DNA from: Balanoglossus misakiensis
Taxonomy: Eukaryota > Hemichordata
Assembly: GCA_040954595.2 (NCBI GenBank)
Contig: CM082578.2
Coordinates: 14,260,001 to 14,324,000 of the forward strand
Length of the DNA stretch: 64,000 nt
Direction of reading: 5' to 3'
Numbering within the stretch: position 1 is the first letter of the stretch; each line of letters opens with the position of its first letter. The notes beneath the pieces were generated by a model, which saw only the letters and a program-made list of their open reading frames with translations, was not told where the DNA came from and searched no databases. The translations under genes were made by a program, and so were the position numbers. This document shows positions 41,701-56,700 of this stretch, piece after piece.

Positions 41701-44700
41701 CAACACTTATCATGAAATCCCTGACAACAACATATTTGTTCTACACTCCTTGGATCCGCTAGGTGTGCATTGACCTTTCTGTTCGGGAAACAGAGTGTAC
41801 TCAATAGTGTTGCCTCCACCACAGACCCTTCTGTACCTCCCAATTTTTGGCCATTTCTGATGTTCACGGTTGTTTGTTTGTGTCTTTTCAGATGACTGAC
41901 GGGCGGCGGACCCAGGTAGTACTCTTGGACGACAGGCGTCTGGAGTTCCTGGTCCAGGTGAGCTAACTCTTCATATTCATGCGTAATTTTCAAAAGTTGT
42001 GACAACCTAGTGTACTTATTCTTTTTATCTGATGTTACCCATTAAAAAAATAACACAAGTTTACCTCAACCCTTGTAACTGAAATTATGAGGGTGCACCA
42101 GATGAACAGTATTAGCTTACACTGTTTTGCTGTGACATCATCACAATTGTGCCCAAGCTTGGTGAAACGGGGACATTGGAATGTGCCCTTGTTATTTATG
42201 CTAGCCTAGGTGAACACAGTTAATCAAGTTTTACCAACCATTTATTATATAGAGTATACAGCCATGTCCCACAGCATGCTAAATATAACTTCAATGTGGC
42301 TCTCAACCAGTAACACCCCACATTGATGGTTCAAGAAGCACTCTAAGCGTTCACTTCAAGAAGGGAAACAAAAGCTGAAGTGATGTCCTGCTTGACTGTG
42401 AAAAGGTTACTGTTCATCATTGCAGGATGTTGCTTTGTGTGAGTCAGTACAGTCATTAGCCAGCCCATGTAGAAAATGCAGAAGTTGACAGAATGAAATA
42501 TTGCTTGAAAGTTGAAGTACCTTTGATAAAGAAAATAAATTGAACCCGGCATGTGTACCTAAGAAGGATAGTAACTCTTGGTTTTCCATTGGCACTGTGT
42601 GACAGAAAACAATACCGCTGTCAGTGTCAGTCCTCATACAGAGAGATATTGTTCTTTTTGCCATACATTAAATGGAAACTAGGGCATCACTCCACTATAG
42701 ACATGGCAAATACAAAATGTACCTCAGTCCTTGGCAACGGCATGTCCTTTAGAGAATGTGTCAACAACTGAGTGGGTTCCAGGGTAGAATAGAATTAGAA
42801 TTCCCGTCTTTATTCTTAACTTTCTGAATTTCATTTTTGTACCCCACAGCCCAAGCTGCTTGCAGGAGATTTGCTGGATCTGGTTGCGTCACACTTCAAT
42901 TTGAAAGAAAAAGAGTACTTTGGGTTAGCTTTTATTGATGAAACGTAAGTATCCTGTTATTTTTGGTGGGTGGGAGGCATTTCCTCATGAATTCAAAGTA
43001 CAGGGGGGCGTGGTTGATTTTTTTTTGCATGATTATCAAACAATTGACATAATCGGATGTACCGCAAGTGTGACATTTTGATAACACATGTGTTGTAATG
43101 TCGATAAATTTTATTAATGACTAAGCTGTGCGTAGTTATTTTATCATCTGTGGTGATGTTTTGTCAACTAACAATGTACCAATTTAGGGTCAATCATTGG
43201 GATGGTATTTTAAAGAGGGTAGGTGGTAGTTTGCTAATTGGGGTTGGGGATTACTGTTTACAGAGTGCTGTTGTTCAATTGTCACTACAGTACTGCTTTG
43301 TAAAATGTGCCCCTCTAGACAATTTGCTTACTTCTACTTTCATGAGTTTCCATCTAACATGTGTGCCAATATATTAACATCATAATGATCCGTCAAAGAA
43401 TGCACGGAAGAATAGAGTTTGATGTACAGCCTGCAGATACGCTCATTTGGAACCACGCTTCTTTGAATTTCAATGATTTCGCGAAACGTGCCTCACGATC
43501 CCATGTCTCCAGGGCATATGTTGATCATCACAGTAGTGTTTGATGTCATTCTGAAGGAGTGCCGATTTGGCTTAGCCTTTTTTCTGACCCTGTACTTCGG
43601 TTTGACCCCAGTATTGAGGCCTCATCTGTTTACCCAAAAAATTGGAGTGACATAGTTTTAAGTGAAATGTCTCTTTTTGTCTTTTTGAAAGATGATTACA
43701 CAAGTCTGTACATGTATCTTCTTGAACATTTCAAATAATGATCCAAAAACTTATTGAAGTCATGTCCACAAAGAAAATCCAAGCTAGTCTTGCGAATGGA
43801 AGGAACTGACCTCAACCTATAGACTGTCAATTTACAGTACATTATCTAACATTTCAAGACTAAAGGGCAGCTGGGTTTTCTAATGGTTTGTCTACCATTC
43901 CAGGTTCTCCAGGGGTTGTAGCTGTCAGTTAATAATATGGATCAACTCTAATCCTCTGTGATATTTCATATGGGGAGATTGCATTCTCAACTGTTGCTTA
44001 TTAACCCCTCTTTATCACAGCTACACCCACTTAATTTAATGATTGGCTGGATATACGAACAGGGACAAGGGGCGAAAGGTGAATGTACACAAGTGTTGAA
44101 GTGAAACTGAAAGAATTAGTCTAGAGATGGACTGTACTGAAAAAAACACTTTGCTAATTTCATTGGGGTATTTTAGTATTCTGTCTGAAGCGTGTTGAGT
44201 TTAATCTCATGGATAAAAGACTTCCATCCAAGCTCAAAACCCTGCATACAGAATCTGCTTGGCAGTTGTTCTGTCAGAATGGGAAATTATGTCGGCTGTT
44301 GAAAACAAGCTTGAGTTGCCACAAGGGAGAGGGTACAGTTTACAGTACTACTACAAATCAGAATGGAAAACACATCTTTGCGCGTTGCATACCTGGCATT
44401 GCAGTGTTTGCTTCAGCTTGACAAGGTTTCCCATTACAACTCAGGCAATTGGCTGGTTTGCATTCACCTGAACCCCCATCCCCGTTCAACCGTGGCGTAG
44501 TTCTACCATTTCAAAGCCAATTCTTGCTTTCCATATAAGCATGTCTGAATAACTAACTGGTGCCTGGTATTATCATAGGCACATTAGTGGAGGTAATAGC
44601 ATTTTGTAAGTCAAGTGAGACTGCTATTCGCCTTGTGATATTTTTGTTTTGTCAATTGCCAAACCCTAATGAGGTTCTGTTCCTTAGGAATTGAATTACT

Positions 44701-47700
44701 CATGCACTGTCTGCGCATGCAGCCATTAGGTAAATCACTGCCTATCATTTTGAGACTCTGTGCTTTCACCTTGTTGGAGCTCAAACTTCATTTATTAGAA
44801 GTTGGCTGGGGAAGCAAATTAAAAGTAACAGACAGGATTCATTTCCTGGTAGAATGACATGTTGATTAAATACAGGAGCTGTGATGGCAGTTCCTCGATG
44901 ACATATATATTATGTACATGCCTCATATGCAAAGTTGCATTGGGTGGGGTAGGACTTTGCTCGCGTTGACCTGTGGAGAGAAGAAACCATTGTCCAGGTA
45001 TAATTGTGTGTGAACATTGCCCACCTTTGCTTTTGAAAAGCCAGCAAAATTGTACACAGTGAGTGTGCTTATTGCCGAGAACCAGTTCATCTTGTGAATG
45101 GAGGTGTAAGAGGCAGCCTTGGCCAGGTACTGGGTGTGGGTGGGATGGGTCAAAGGGAACTGGTTAATCCTGAAATTATCTTTCCAAGAGACCAAGGCCT
45201 CATCAATGTCACTGTAATGTTTATGACTAATACTCTTACCTGGAATAACAATTTAAGAATCAGTAGAGTCCTACGACGTCAAATTTCAGTTCAGTTTATA
45301 GAGTATTCTCGCATCAGAGAATATACTCACTTTCCTGTGAAAAAGTTTGGAGAGATTAATGTTGAAGTTTTGCCGGAAACGTTTTCTTGAGATTTGGCTA
45401 TGAGCATCAGATCTGAGTAATCTTGGTGGTGCCAAAGCATATTGGGAAGGAAACGTCTTTGGCCAGCTGGCCGGCCTTCCTTCTGTTGACATCCAGGGGG
45501 AAAAGTGTCAAGGCCCCATTCTTGGCCACTTGCCAGCCTTGAACTTTATCTGGGAAAACCATTTTGGGAAGATGTCTATTCATTTGAAAACTGATATGTG
45601 TAGTGAAAAAATGCAGATTTGGAAAACAAGCGCGTCCAGTCGGACCTACCCCTAGGTCATATGATAATGTCATTGCTCTGTAATGTTTACTTGAAAATTC
45701 TGCTGTTTTTGCAAGATGTGAAATGAAGCTTCTCAACCAAGAGGGAAGGAGAGAGACAGAGAACAACTACATGCACTCAGTTGTGAGATACGTACAGTTA
45801 TGCAGACTAGTTCTGTCCAATCTGTCTGTTGCAGATTGTCTGCCATGCTGGTATTGCTACACAACCATGGTTTCTAATTGACGGATTGAGATTACAAGCT
45901 GGCCTCAGAGCTACATCACCAGCATACACTATAATGTAATTCACATGTCACATATCAGAAGTATTAACTTAAGGAATTCTAACATATTCCAAACTGACAA
46001 CATGATATGTCTATAAGTCTTTATTTCTCTCCTTTGAAATGTGGATTTGTCTTTGGGAAATAAATTGTGCACATTTTCTCATTATGTTTTCGTGACAGAC
46101 ACCAATACATTTACAAGGGAGTCTGTCTGAAAAATAAAAGCATTTATTGAAAAAATAATGTTCATCATTGGAATTTGGTTTTAATTATAAAACAAACATA
46201 TAACAATGTAAAGTAACTAAAATATTTATGAGCAAAACATGTGAGATATTTCAGAAATTTAAACATTTCAACTTCTCTCATAATATTTGTATTTTCCTGA
46301 AAATATTTGTCTAAGTAAGTGTAGAATTTGTTTGATTTCCATGCATCTTAAATTGAGAGATTTTTTTCGGAAATGGAAAGGAAAATATTGTATACTTGTG
46401 TGTTGGTTGTTTGAGGTTCTAGAGCCATTTAGATAAGCAATTATCAAGATGGAATTGATTTCTGGAGTTAAGCTACGCTGCCAGGTACGTGTATGGTTTG
46501 GTTGGCATGCTTTCAGAGTGGTAAAATGTCAGCATTATGAAATGTACATGTACTGGCAAAAATCTATAAAATAATGATTTTAGCAACCGGGTCCTAATGC
46601 CGTTCATGTGGGTCTGCTTTCCGTAAAGGTCATATCTTCGCCAGTCATCTGATAGTCTCGTCTGGGAATATTGAACAAAAAATCAATCAATGTCATCAGA
46701 CATGTCTATTTATTTGGTGTAAATTGAGTCTATCACAGGTTGTCATGGCAGTAAAATATCAATAGGTCAGACAGATTGTCTAATAATACTATTACAAGGG
46801 ATATTGAATCTTGTGAATTGGTATTGCCTTGAAATTCAATACATAATTGTAATAAAGAATATGAACCCCTCATGAACAGAATAATCATATGTATAGTTCA
46901 ATTGTCTACCATTATACGGAATACATAATTTATTTACATTTTACTGAATTTACTCACCAGAAAGTCTAAGCTACTGCCACTACCTTGATTGGCGTCACTT
47001 AACAGAGCAAAGAAATAAGATTTGACAGCATCAAAAGGTCACTAATGTAACATGAGAGTCGTTTAAATGAGTAGTTGGTGATTTGTAATTCACTAACCTT
47101 GTCAAACTCAAAGGAACTCAAGTTGTTGGTGAAGATTTGAAATACTGCCCTCAGTGGTCAAAGAGGCATTGTTAAATGGCCATCATTGCTGTCATTTGCA
47201 TGGTCAGATTTATTGTGTTCTTTTCAACTCAAATAAAGGCAGATTGGAAATGTGAGAAAACAGAGTGATAAAAAGGGGTGATCTAAGTGGATCTAAATCT
47301 CCCTTTTCAAAGCAGAACTGACAAAGTCTCACAGTCTAGAGTGGGAATGGTTAAAAGCGTATCAATCAGTGGGAACTCCACAAGTACACGTACATTGTAT
47401 GTTTTGTCCCTGGCTACATGTACTGTAAAACACTTTATTTTCGCGAGCATTAAATTTACGCTAAATATGCGAGAGCCAAAACAACGCGAAAATAAAGACT
47501 CGCGTACATATAGTTGTGAAAGAACAATGTGTGAAAACGCGAAAATTAATACTCGCGTAACAGTGGCCTCTCTCGATATCGCGAAAATTTTGACTCGCGA
47601 AAAAAAAGTGTTTTACAGTATATGTATAAAATTTGGACTTAGCTGCCGCCTTAGTTTTCCCCGTGTCTGCAATAGTCATTCCACAGAAATTTGTTTCAGG

Positions 47701-50700
47701 GGTGAATTTTGCACGCTCTTCTGTAGAAGTACATGACATGACCTTGCATCACTCGTAGGCAGACTGTCTAGATTTGTATCACACTGTTATCAAATTAAAC
47801 CATTGGTGCATAGCTGTGGCGTCTGCAACAACCATGTATTTCAATTCATAGTGTCATGCATCTCCAGCTCTGTGAATTATGCATGAGAGAGAAAATTGAA
47901 ATTTGATCAGCTAAATCTGGTAGCTTTGTAAATATTTGAGTGGCATTGTCTACATTAGAATTATTGAATTTGTCTTTAATGCAATCTTGGAATATTCCAA
48001 TAGTCTGAATGGTCTGTTTTTTCAACAAGAATCCAAGTGTATTTTAGTCTAATGGATGAAATGAAAACCGGAGCCATTTTATTAGTTGCCATAACTAGCA
48101 GCATTTCTGTCGGCACTCAAGTAAAGTGTCTGGCGCATTTGCACATTAATATCTTTGGCAGAATTTAATTCAGTTTTTGGAACCATAATAAGCATTAAAG
48201 CAGTCAATTAAAATCCCACTGTGAGAATGCATGTACTTTTCCACATCATGTTTGTATGTAAAGCTGGGCTTGTGCCAGTTTTGAGTTTCTCAAGCTTTCA
48301 TGCAAAACTGGCACATCTATGAATTTGAGAATGGGAGCTGATCTCTGTGTTCACTCTATTGAGAAAAATTAGAGTAGTGATTTTTATCAAAGCAAGATGA
48401 TGAAAATTCTTACTTTGTTTTTAAAAAGAATTCGCACATAAAAATGTACTTTATATACCGTAATTGAAAAGAAAAATAGATTTAGCTTTAAGACTATTCT
48501 TTTTCTAAGAATCTTTGCCGAGGTGTGTACTACCACAAGATGTATTTGGTGTCAAAGCTCTGTTGCACACAACACAATGAGAGGTCTATTTTCAACTTGT
48601 GTGGTAAGGTGTGTCATGGTTTGTTAATTTCCGTCCCTTATACCTTTGCTTCTCGTCTCTCTCAGGGGTCACTACAATTGGCTCCAGCATGACAAGAAAG
48701 TTCTGGAGCATGAATTTCCGAAGAAAAGCGGAACGCTGTCGCTGACTTTCAAAGTGCGGTTCTTTGTGGAAAATATCACAGTGCTTAAAGAGGCAGTCAC
48801 CATAGAGCTGTTCTATCTGCAAGCCAAACAGTCGGTGTTTAAAGTAAGTACATTGTACACAAAGAAAGTCAACTCGAATCCAGGTCATCGGACGGGGAAA
48901 GGTGTGTGTGCCGAGTGGGACAGCTGTAAAATATCTCCCTGTGGGGGTGTGTTCCGACCAGCTTCACATAAAGTCTGAAACAGACAGAAAGAATGATTCA
49001 AATGTTTATTCTAGAATGTGTGTGTTTTATGTTTGGCAAGTGGTTGGTGTAAAAGGAAGGTTATTTAAGGAGATTTCTGTTTTGAAATACTAATTCTGGG
49101 TTGTTACAGTAGCATATCCTCTGTCACATATTGCAGCCAAATCCTTGCATACTGTCAGTGTCAAACAATGAATTTTCAGCTCCTGGTAGGTTTGTTTGAC
49201 AGTAAACAAACCATCATTCTTTTCCTTTTTGAGAATTTGCATGTCTTACTGCATTAGTGATACAAAAATGTGTGTGGGAATAGCCCTAGTCACAGGACGG
49301 ACGACACACGTATTGAAGTATGGATGCATTTTGATGTGGTTTTTGTTGTTGTTTTCCTTTACCAGGGTGATGTGGAAGTAGACAGCGAGACTGCGTATGA
49401 ATTAGCCGCTCACGTATTGCAAGCAACTCAAAGCGACTTTATCAGGTGAGTGCATGCTATTTTGTTCCCTTGTTGACGTCCACTCGGTTTCCAAATAGAA
49501 CTCACTGAGCTGTGGTGCCTTTTTGATCCCTCCAACCCTTGCATGTATCAACGCCATTGTGTTCTGCCGTCCACTCGAACACAATGACTTCTCTGTGGAA
49601 ATCCTAGCTGTCCCCTGATCTTGCAGCAAGGCCTAAATGGAGTCTTGTTCCTGTGGAATTCAGTGACGTTTAACCCTTTCACCCCCCAGTTCCCTCTTTA
49701 GAGGTCCAACAGTACCGTAGAAAACAATGTGATTGGACTGAACCATGGTGGTGAAAGGGTTAAAGGGGCTTTTCAGGTTATCAGATGGCAAGTGCAGTGG
49801 TCTTCAGTGTATTATGATGTCTAAATTGCCTCAGTGAACAGCAACTCAAGAAACACTAGAAAGGATACAGTGACAACACCAGATGATGTGGAGTTCACAA
49901 AGAAAGTATTGTCATGAGCTCCACTTAAGTTGTATGACTTGTCTGTTTTGAATTAGCAAGGGAACATTTTGGGTCCATGTCGTATCCTGGCGTTCATCAA
50001 AGCGCGGTTAAATGGATGAGGAGTGTGCTACGTGCAGTACAATTCATCACAGCTGTCATAGCCCTACTTCTGTCTTTGCGCTCGTCATAATGCTTACCTT
50101 ATTCGGAAACAAAGACTCAACAGAAGAAATGAAACAAAATCCTCTTGAAATGTATTTTTTTCCCCTGAAAGCATAGTACTTATGAGCATTGTATTGATTC
50201 ATTGTGACAGTGACTATGCAGCTAAAAAGGAACTCAAGAAACTTCCAGTACTGCCAACAAGTGCTTTAAAAGAGCATCCATCATTAACCTACTGTGAGGA
50301 CAGGGTACTTTATTACTACAAGAGACTGGCTGGTCAGTCTAGGGGACAAGCAATAGTCAAGTAAGTAACAACACTTCATTTATAAGACTCTGTCATCACT
50401 ATTACCCTTGTATGTGGATTCAACCGTGCCACTGCAAACAGTGGAAGCTGAACCAAATGGTGGTTGTGGTGAGGTTAAAAACCAATTTGTGTTCTGTAAA
50501 TCGTTCATCTGTAGACATGAAGTTGTCATGTTAGACTTTCTTTCATGTGAAACACACATAAAGAATATCAAACGTAAAACCGCACATCTCTATCCAAGTC
50601 GGCCATTTTAAACTATGGTAGGTCAGAGGCCAGGTACTGTACAAGCTGTTGCACTTTGCGTACTCGTCAAAATAACAGATTGCATAATCAAAACTGAATG

Positions 50701-53700
50701 TGTTTTCGTAGATGTTTATTCATCTTTGTGCTTCATAAACTACATGTACTACGAATGGTACTGCACGTACATTTTATCTTTGTCATCGATTTTTTCTGAA
50801 TAGTCTCATCGTGTTAGTGATGTCATTTTTCACTCAGATTGTTCATTTGGAGTTTTCGGTATCCTGTTCCCTGCATTATTTTCTTTATCATGAATTCAGT
50901 ACGTCTTGTTTAACTTTCAACGATTTGACTCTTTTTTTCCTAAGGATGTTGGGATGCATTGTACATTGCATATTTAAGTGGCATGAGTAACCACTTTCAT
51001 TTCCCTTGTTCATTTGGCAGCAAGACAGGACTATGGTTTCCTTTCAGATAGGAACAACACCAGAGTTTCCTTGTGTCTAGACATTAACTTCGAATGAGAA
51101 ACAGAACACAGATTTCTCTTTGCCAACTTTGGTAAATGGCTGAGTTCTTCTGTAACACACAGACTGAAGTAATCCATATGGGGTGGATTATAGTTGTTTT
51201 GCCATTGGACAGACAGTATTTCGTATTTTCAATATCCCTGCTTTGAAAGCCACACAAAAGTAAAGGCGGACTGAAAAGCTCAAGTTAAACTTACAAGGGT
51301 AGATCAGTATTTCTTGAAATAGGCAGGTGTTCGACTATTCCCATGCCTATTGTTGTCCTCGCTCCTAATCACATCACTTATGTATGGGTGAATTATCCTG
51401 TGCATTTTTGACCATGTTTGGCCTTGTAGGTTTGCAATTAGTGTACCACTAAAAATTCTGTAAACTTGAAGATTATGTGACTGGGTATCACACTTTCGTG
51501 AGTTGCAAACTTTGTCCATTGTTGCACTTTCCATTGTCCCTACAACAAGCATGACTTGTCCAGTAGTCCAGAGTTAGAAATTCCCAAGAATAGATGCAGA
51601 TACCATATATGTCATAAAGGGCGACGGGCCACAGTAATAGTGGGCTTCTGTTCACTGTCATCTGCCTGTGAGTGTGAGGTAATGGGGTCAGAGCGGTGGT
51701 GGGCATTTCATTGTTGTCTTGGACAAAGGGAGTCCCGATAGATGAGGAAACCACCAAGTTTGGTAACTCAATACTGGATTGTATTAACCCTTGATCTGCT
51801 GAGTGTAATGAGTGCCTGGAATTGGAAATGAACCAATTAAGAAATGTATTCCGTAGATGCAAAATTGACGGCAAACCCTGAGACAGCTAATGATTCTTGT
51901 TGGCCAGTTTGTCGTCCGAGGCCTGTCATTTTCAGGCTTCATGGTATGACTTCTTATTGACAAGGACATGGGTGGACTGAAACATATATTTATGATCAGG
52001 AATGTAGGAAATAGCCAGCAGTATGTTCAGGTTTGATGGGATGTTGACCATTGGATGTCTGCAGCAAAACGCTTCCATCACCAAGGAAGTGAATAAATGT
52101 TCTGTAATCACAGTAACATTGTAATGTTTATTGCTTATCACGAGAGCTTACAGAGACCATGTCTGTCTTGTGGAATTACAATATTGAATTTCATAGTCAC
52201 CAACCGGAATTTACTGGAATTTAAAATGAAAATTATTTTGAAATCACAAAATGTAAGGCTTTTATAGGGATTGAAATTATCCATGTGTCTGCTCACTAGT
52301 GAGTCATACGTGTGTGACCATTGACAGCAGAAAGGGCAGCCCTCTGCGGCATCCTACACCCCCTTCTCCTGAGTGGTTCAATCTATCGTCGGCATATTTA
52401 CGTATGAGTCAACCTTTGCTTCATAACAACTGTGCGTGTACATCCATTGCATTTCGTTTCCTGTCCTCGTGCTGATTGGTTTACGTGGGTTCTCACCCTT
52501 TTAAAGTTTTCACAATTCACTCATACACTGTCATTTCCTCAAGTACAACTCTGCCTGGCAACTGCCACTAAAAGGGGATACTCGGTACTTCAGAAATAAG
52601 CGTGTCCAGGAGGTAAGGTTCTCACGATCAATGTTTTCCTGTGAAAATCTAATGATCGGGCATCATGAATCGGATGCCAGGGAGGAAAGTCAGGATATGG
52701 AAAACTTCTCTTAGCATAGACTAGTGTCATGTCATTTCACAGCATCTTGAAGAACTTCCATGTATGATTGATTCTGGTTTTTGTACCTGCAACTTGTTTC
52801 TTGGCAAATTGGTTTTATGGATTTCTGGGCTTTTCGATGAAGTGATGCGTTTGCCAGCAGTGGAGGGGAAGGGGGGGGGGGGGGGGGAGAATGTCTTCAT
52901 TGTAATGGAGTTGGATGAGATATTGAGTTACTGACCTGATTGGCAATGACAGGGGGTCAGTTCAGTGTAAGGCAATGGAGTAACTAAATCAACGCTTGAT
53001 TTATTGTGGTGGTGGTGTATGGGGTGATGAATTCCACAAGTTGCTGGTATGGACTGTCGTCATTGCATGGAACCGCTCCAGGTTATGACATTGATGGTAC
53101 ACATAACATTGTGCCGATTAGTTTTGCATTTGGATGTCCATGGCGATGAGTATCAGTGCATTATGTGAAAGCAACAGATGTGTATTAAAAATGCTTTTAT
53201 ACATAAAGTTCTTCATGGTTTTATGGTGCCATGGAATTTATCCAAGCTTTCTATTTTGGGACAGTACTGTACCATGTACTTGTTGCATCATTGCGTCACA
53301 ACTTCCTGTCAATTTGGGATGTTTTTATGTACCAGCTGAAAGGTGTTATGTTCAAATTATGCAACAAAAATTCCACTTATGTGCAGATAATTTAGTCATC
53401 ATAAGTTGCAGTATCGTGAGAATGATAATAATTAATATCACAGAATTACTTTGTGACATTTAATTTATGTTATTTGACATGACTGATGGTAACCAAGAAG
53501 GGGAATTATGCCATTTAAAATTAATTAATTTAGTACTCAACCACTTGAAAGTCTGTGCATGTGGTGTAACCACTGCATGATAGCTAGTCTCAATGACTTC
53601 TCTATCTGTAGGGACCAATTCATCATTTTCACATGTTTAACACTCCCAGTCCCAACCAAGCAAACAAAACCTGGGCAGTCTCCTTGTCCACTGTGGTTTC

Positions 53701-56700
53701 CATCAGACCGTTTCCCAGTGCCAATGTTTCATGTCCAGAATCTCAGCAAAGGAGTTCATTCAACTATTAAAATCACCAGTGCTCATCCGTACGTCCCCCA
53801 GCCTGGGACTTCCCTATCTTAAGATGTCATCTGTGATTCATCAAATTCTTCAGCTACACCCACTGATCTGTTGACAACTGGAAAATACTGGTGGAGATAA
53901 ACGTCTTCCTCTGAGATTACCTATCTGTCAACTCGGACACATTGTGTATCCCTTGGCTGTGCCCATTTTCCCTCTGGCACAAAATCTGAATTCTAATTCT
54001 TCAGCATACCATTGCATATTAGACAAACTTCACAGAAAAATTTCCTGATTCTCCAAGTCTAACAAGAATCTATAGATGCAACTCGCATTAAATCAACACT
54101 GATCTCAGTAACAGGTGGCAGGGAATCGAATAAACTTTTTACATTGTTCGGGTCGTAAAAAGTAAAATCCTTGGATTTTTGTGTAATCTCACCAAGTATT
54201 TGTGCCAAATATTTTTCATTGTGTTGAGTTCTCTATTGAAGCTTTTCTTTTGATAACATAACACGCAGTAACCTTGCAGTTTGAAACACAACACCCAAGG
54301 TTACTGAATTCCCAGATTCTGGTGCTTTAGTCGTTATGTTGTGTCCAGTTGTCTTTCATCAATAACGTTTGATCTTTTGTGTTTCTTGTGATTGTCAGTT
54401 ACATGTCCATCATTGAAAGTCTGCCGACCTACGGAGTACACTACTACGAAGTCAAAGACAAGTCAGGAATACCCTGGTGGATTGGATTCAGTTTTTTGGG
54501 AGTTGGCCAGTATGATATAACAGATAAAGTCACACCAAGAAAGGTAAGACAACTTTTTATACTCCTACGACTGCTGTAACCTATGTTCCCATATTTGTAC
54601 AGAACACACAGACCCAATATGGCTGACTTACTGGTCCAGTACAATGCGCGTACAGATCCCTTGTCTATACGTGGCTGGATTTAGTGAATAACTTTACATA
54701 CACATGTAATCTTACATGTAGATGGTTTTTGAAGTCATGATGCATAGAGGAGAACATTTGGAAGCAGTTATCTGTCACTCTGGATAACTGACTGTTCAAG
54801 CCTTCAATGTGGCAATATGACTTTAACCCTTTCACCCCATATTTCTTTCAGTATGAATGGGTCCAGTGACTTTAGTAGAATACAAGGGGGGATTGCAATT
54901 GCATCAAATCATGGCAGTGAAACGGTTGTGTCAGTCATCCGTGTCTTTCTGTGTGAGGTGAATTTAAATGTCATACAATTGTGAGATGCGTCAGGGTACT
55001 TGTGTTTGCTTGGTAGCGACTGTGACACCTTTTTGCTATTGCCCCCTGAGGAATGTACGTATTTACTGCCGCATAATTGATATGTCAGCGTGCAGCTGGT
55101 AGACCGCAATTTATTTGAGGTCATTCAACATACCAAACACTGGGAGGGGCCATTGAGATACACAGTGGTGTTCCCGCTGCTTCAATTAGTAGAAAACTGT
55201 GGGTGCCCAGACTTGTGCCAAAAGCATACACATTGGAGGCCAGACTTCATCAGCTAACAACAACCTCTCACCTGGCAATATCCATGGAAATGTGTTCTTT
55301 GGCACGTTCGTGCATATTATAATAAAATGAAACATTATTCATCACATTTAATGCAAGGAGTATTGGGTTCATTCTTCAGTTCTTTTGCTTTTACTTTATA
55401 TATTGTATTCTTTATCGTATGGGATTATTTATGAAGGAATCACCAACATCCATGATCCAGGAATACCTATTTTAGTTCCACCAATATTTCATCTTCGTTA
55501 CATGCAACTAATGAATTGTGAGAATGGAATTTATTTGGAACCCTTTTTTCTGACTGTAGTACTTGGAAGAGTGTAGCCGTTTTTGTGTGAAATCATTTTG
55601 TAAGCAATTGTGTTTTCACAACAGTGGATTGTGTGCACATGTGTTGTATGTATAAAGGGTGGTGTGATCTGTTACTATGGCTACAGGAGAATTGACAGCA
55701 GTAAATGCAAAATGGCTTCAAATGAGCATCGTTCTTTTGGGGAATCATTCTATGGTGTGAGAGTCAATGATATTGGTCTCAACGCAAATAATCCCACAGT
55801 CCCTGCTCTCCAGTAGGTGCTTGTTGATGAAGTTGTCAGAAGTCTGATCTCGCAGACATCTTGTACTTCACCAAGGTCAACAGCCAATATCCAGCATAGA
55901 GGTTAGAGGTCAGATTGTGTACGGTATGATGGTCACTATCACAGGCTGGTACAATGCGCTAACAGTCTGTGCTATTTTTCTGTGTCTGCGTAGGCATGTA
56001 TTGTTAGGAATTATTGTCAATGCCCACTCGTTTCTCTGCCTCACGGAGATGATATCAAACCGTGTTGGTAGTTCTTTTGAAATCTGACATGAAGTGCCTT
56101 ATTTACAACCATTGCTGTCAGAATCACAACATAGAGTTGTCACATAACCAAATCAGACATCTGTGACTTTATTCTGTACTTCAGATCTGCCCTATCTGAA
56201 GAACCAGGTAGGAAAAGTTTGACCCTAGGTGACAGACTGGTTGGGATTTGTAAGTTTTGTCTAGATGTTTCTGTTTGGTGTGACCCAAATGATAGCGTCA
56301 CCAGTGTATGGGTTACAAAGTTCAAGTGGTATGGTATCAGTTGTGATTTGTAGTCATCCTATCAAAATTTATACCGGATAGGAACCACTTTGTGTATACT
56401 CACTCCACGTGAGTGATTGAGGATTCTGCCACTTTGGAAGTAAACCGCATTTACTTGGCTGTGGTGAGTTTTGCCTTCTGATGTTTGTATGCTGCACTTT
56501 CTCAGAGGGTCTGGATTTGTTCATGAGTGACACGGTTGACATTGTGGGTCATTTTGGTCTGAGTAATTTTCTGACAGCTTCGGTGAGACTTGACGCATGC
56601 TTGTAAGGGAACCTACTTCACCCTGTCTCACGGAAAGCAACATCTGCTAGGTCCCAGTCTCTGAGTGTGTAGATCACGTCTGAAGTTGCTAATATATCAT

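Larger units (their letters stand above)
42945..48665 (+). other. FRMD4 intron 3 (5.7 kb)
   Basis: The longest intron in the gene splits the F1 lobe. It holds the TACTGTAAAACAC element (47421-47620) and a 13-bp hairpin (48271-48315). Several ORFs of 60-150 codons occur, but none has a recognisable domain or splice-phase support; the one at 47287-47736 runs through the repeat. Confidence 0.6.
50361..54398 (+). other. FRMD4 intron 6 (4.0 kb)
   Basis: No further exon or RNA gene is supported. It holds a possible decayed family A copy (50402-50477) and a 17-base G run (52871-52887). Confidence 0.5.

Noticed and set aside
47287-47736. 149-codon ORF in FRMD4 intron 3
   Set aside because: It runs through the inverted-repeat element at 47421-47620 and has no domain.
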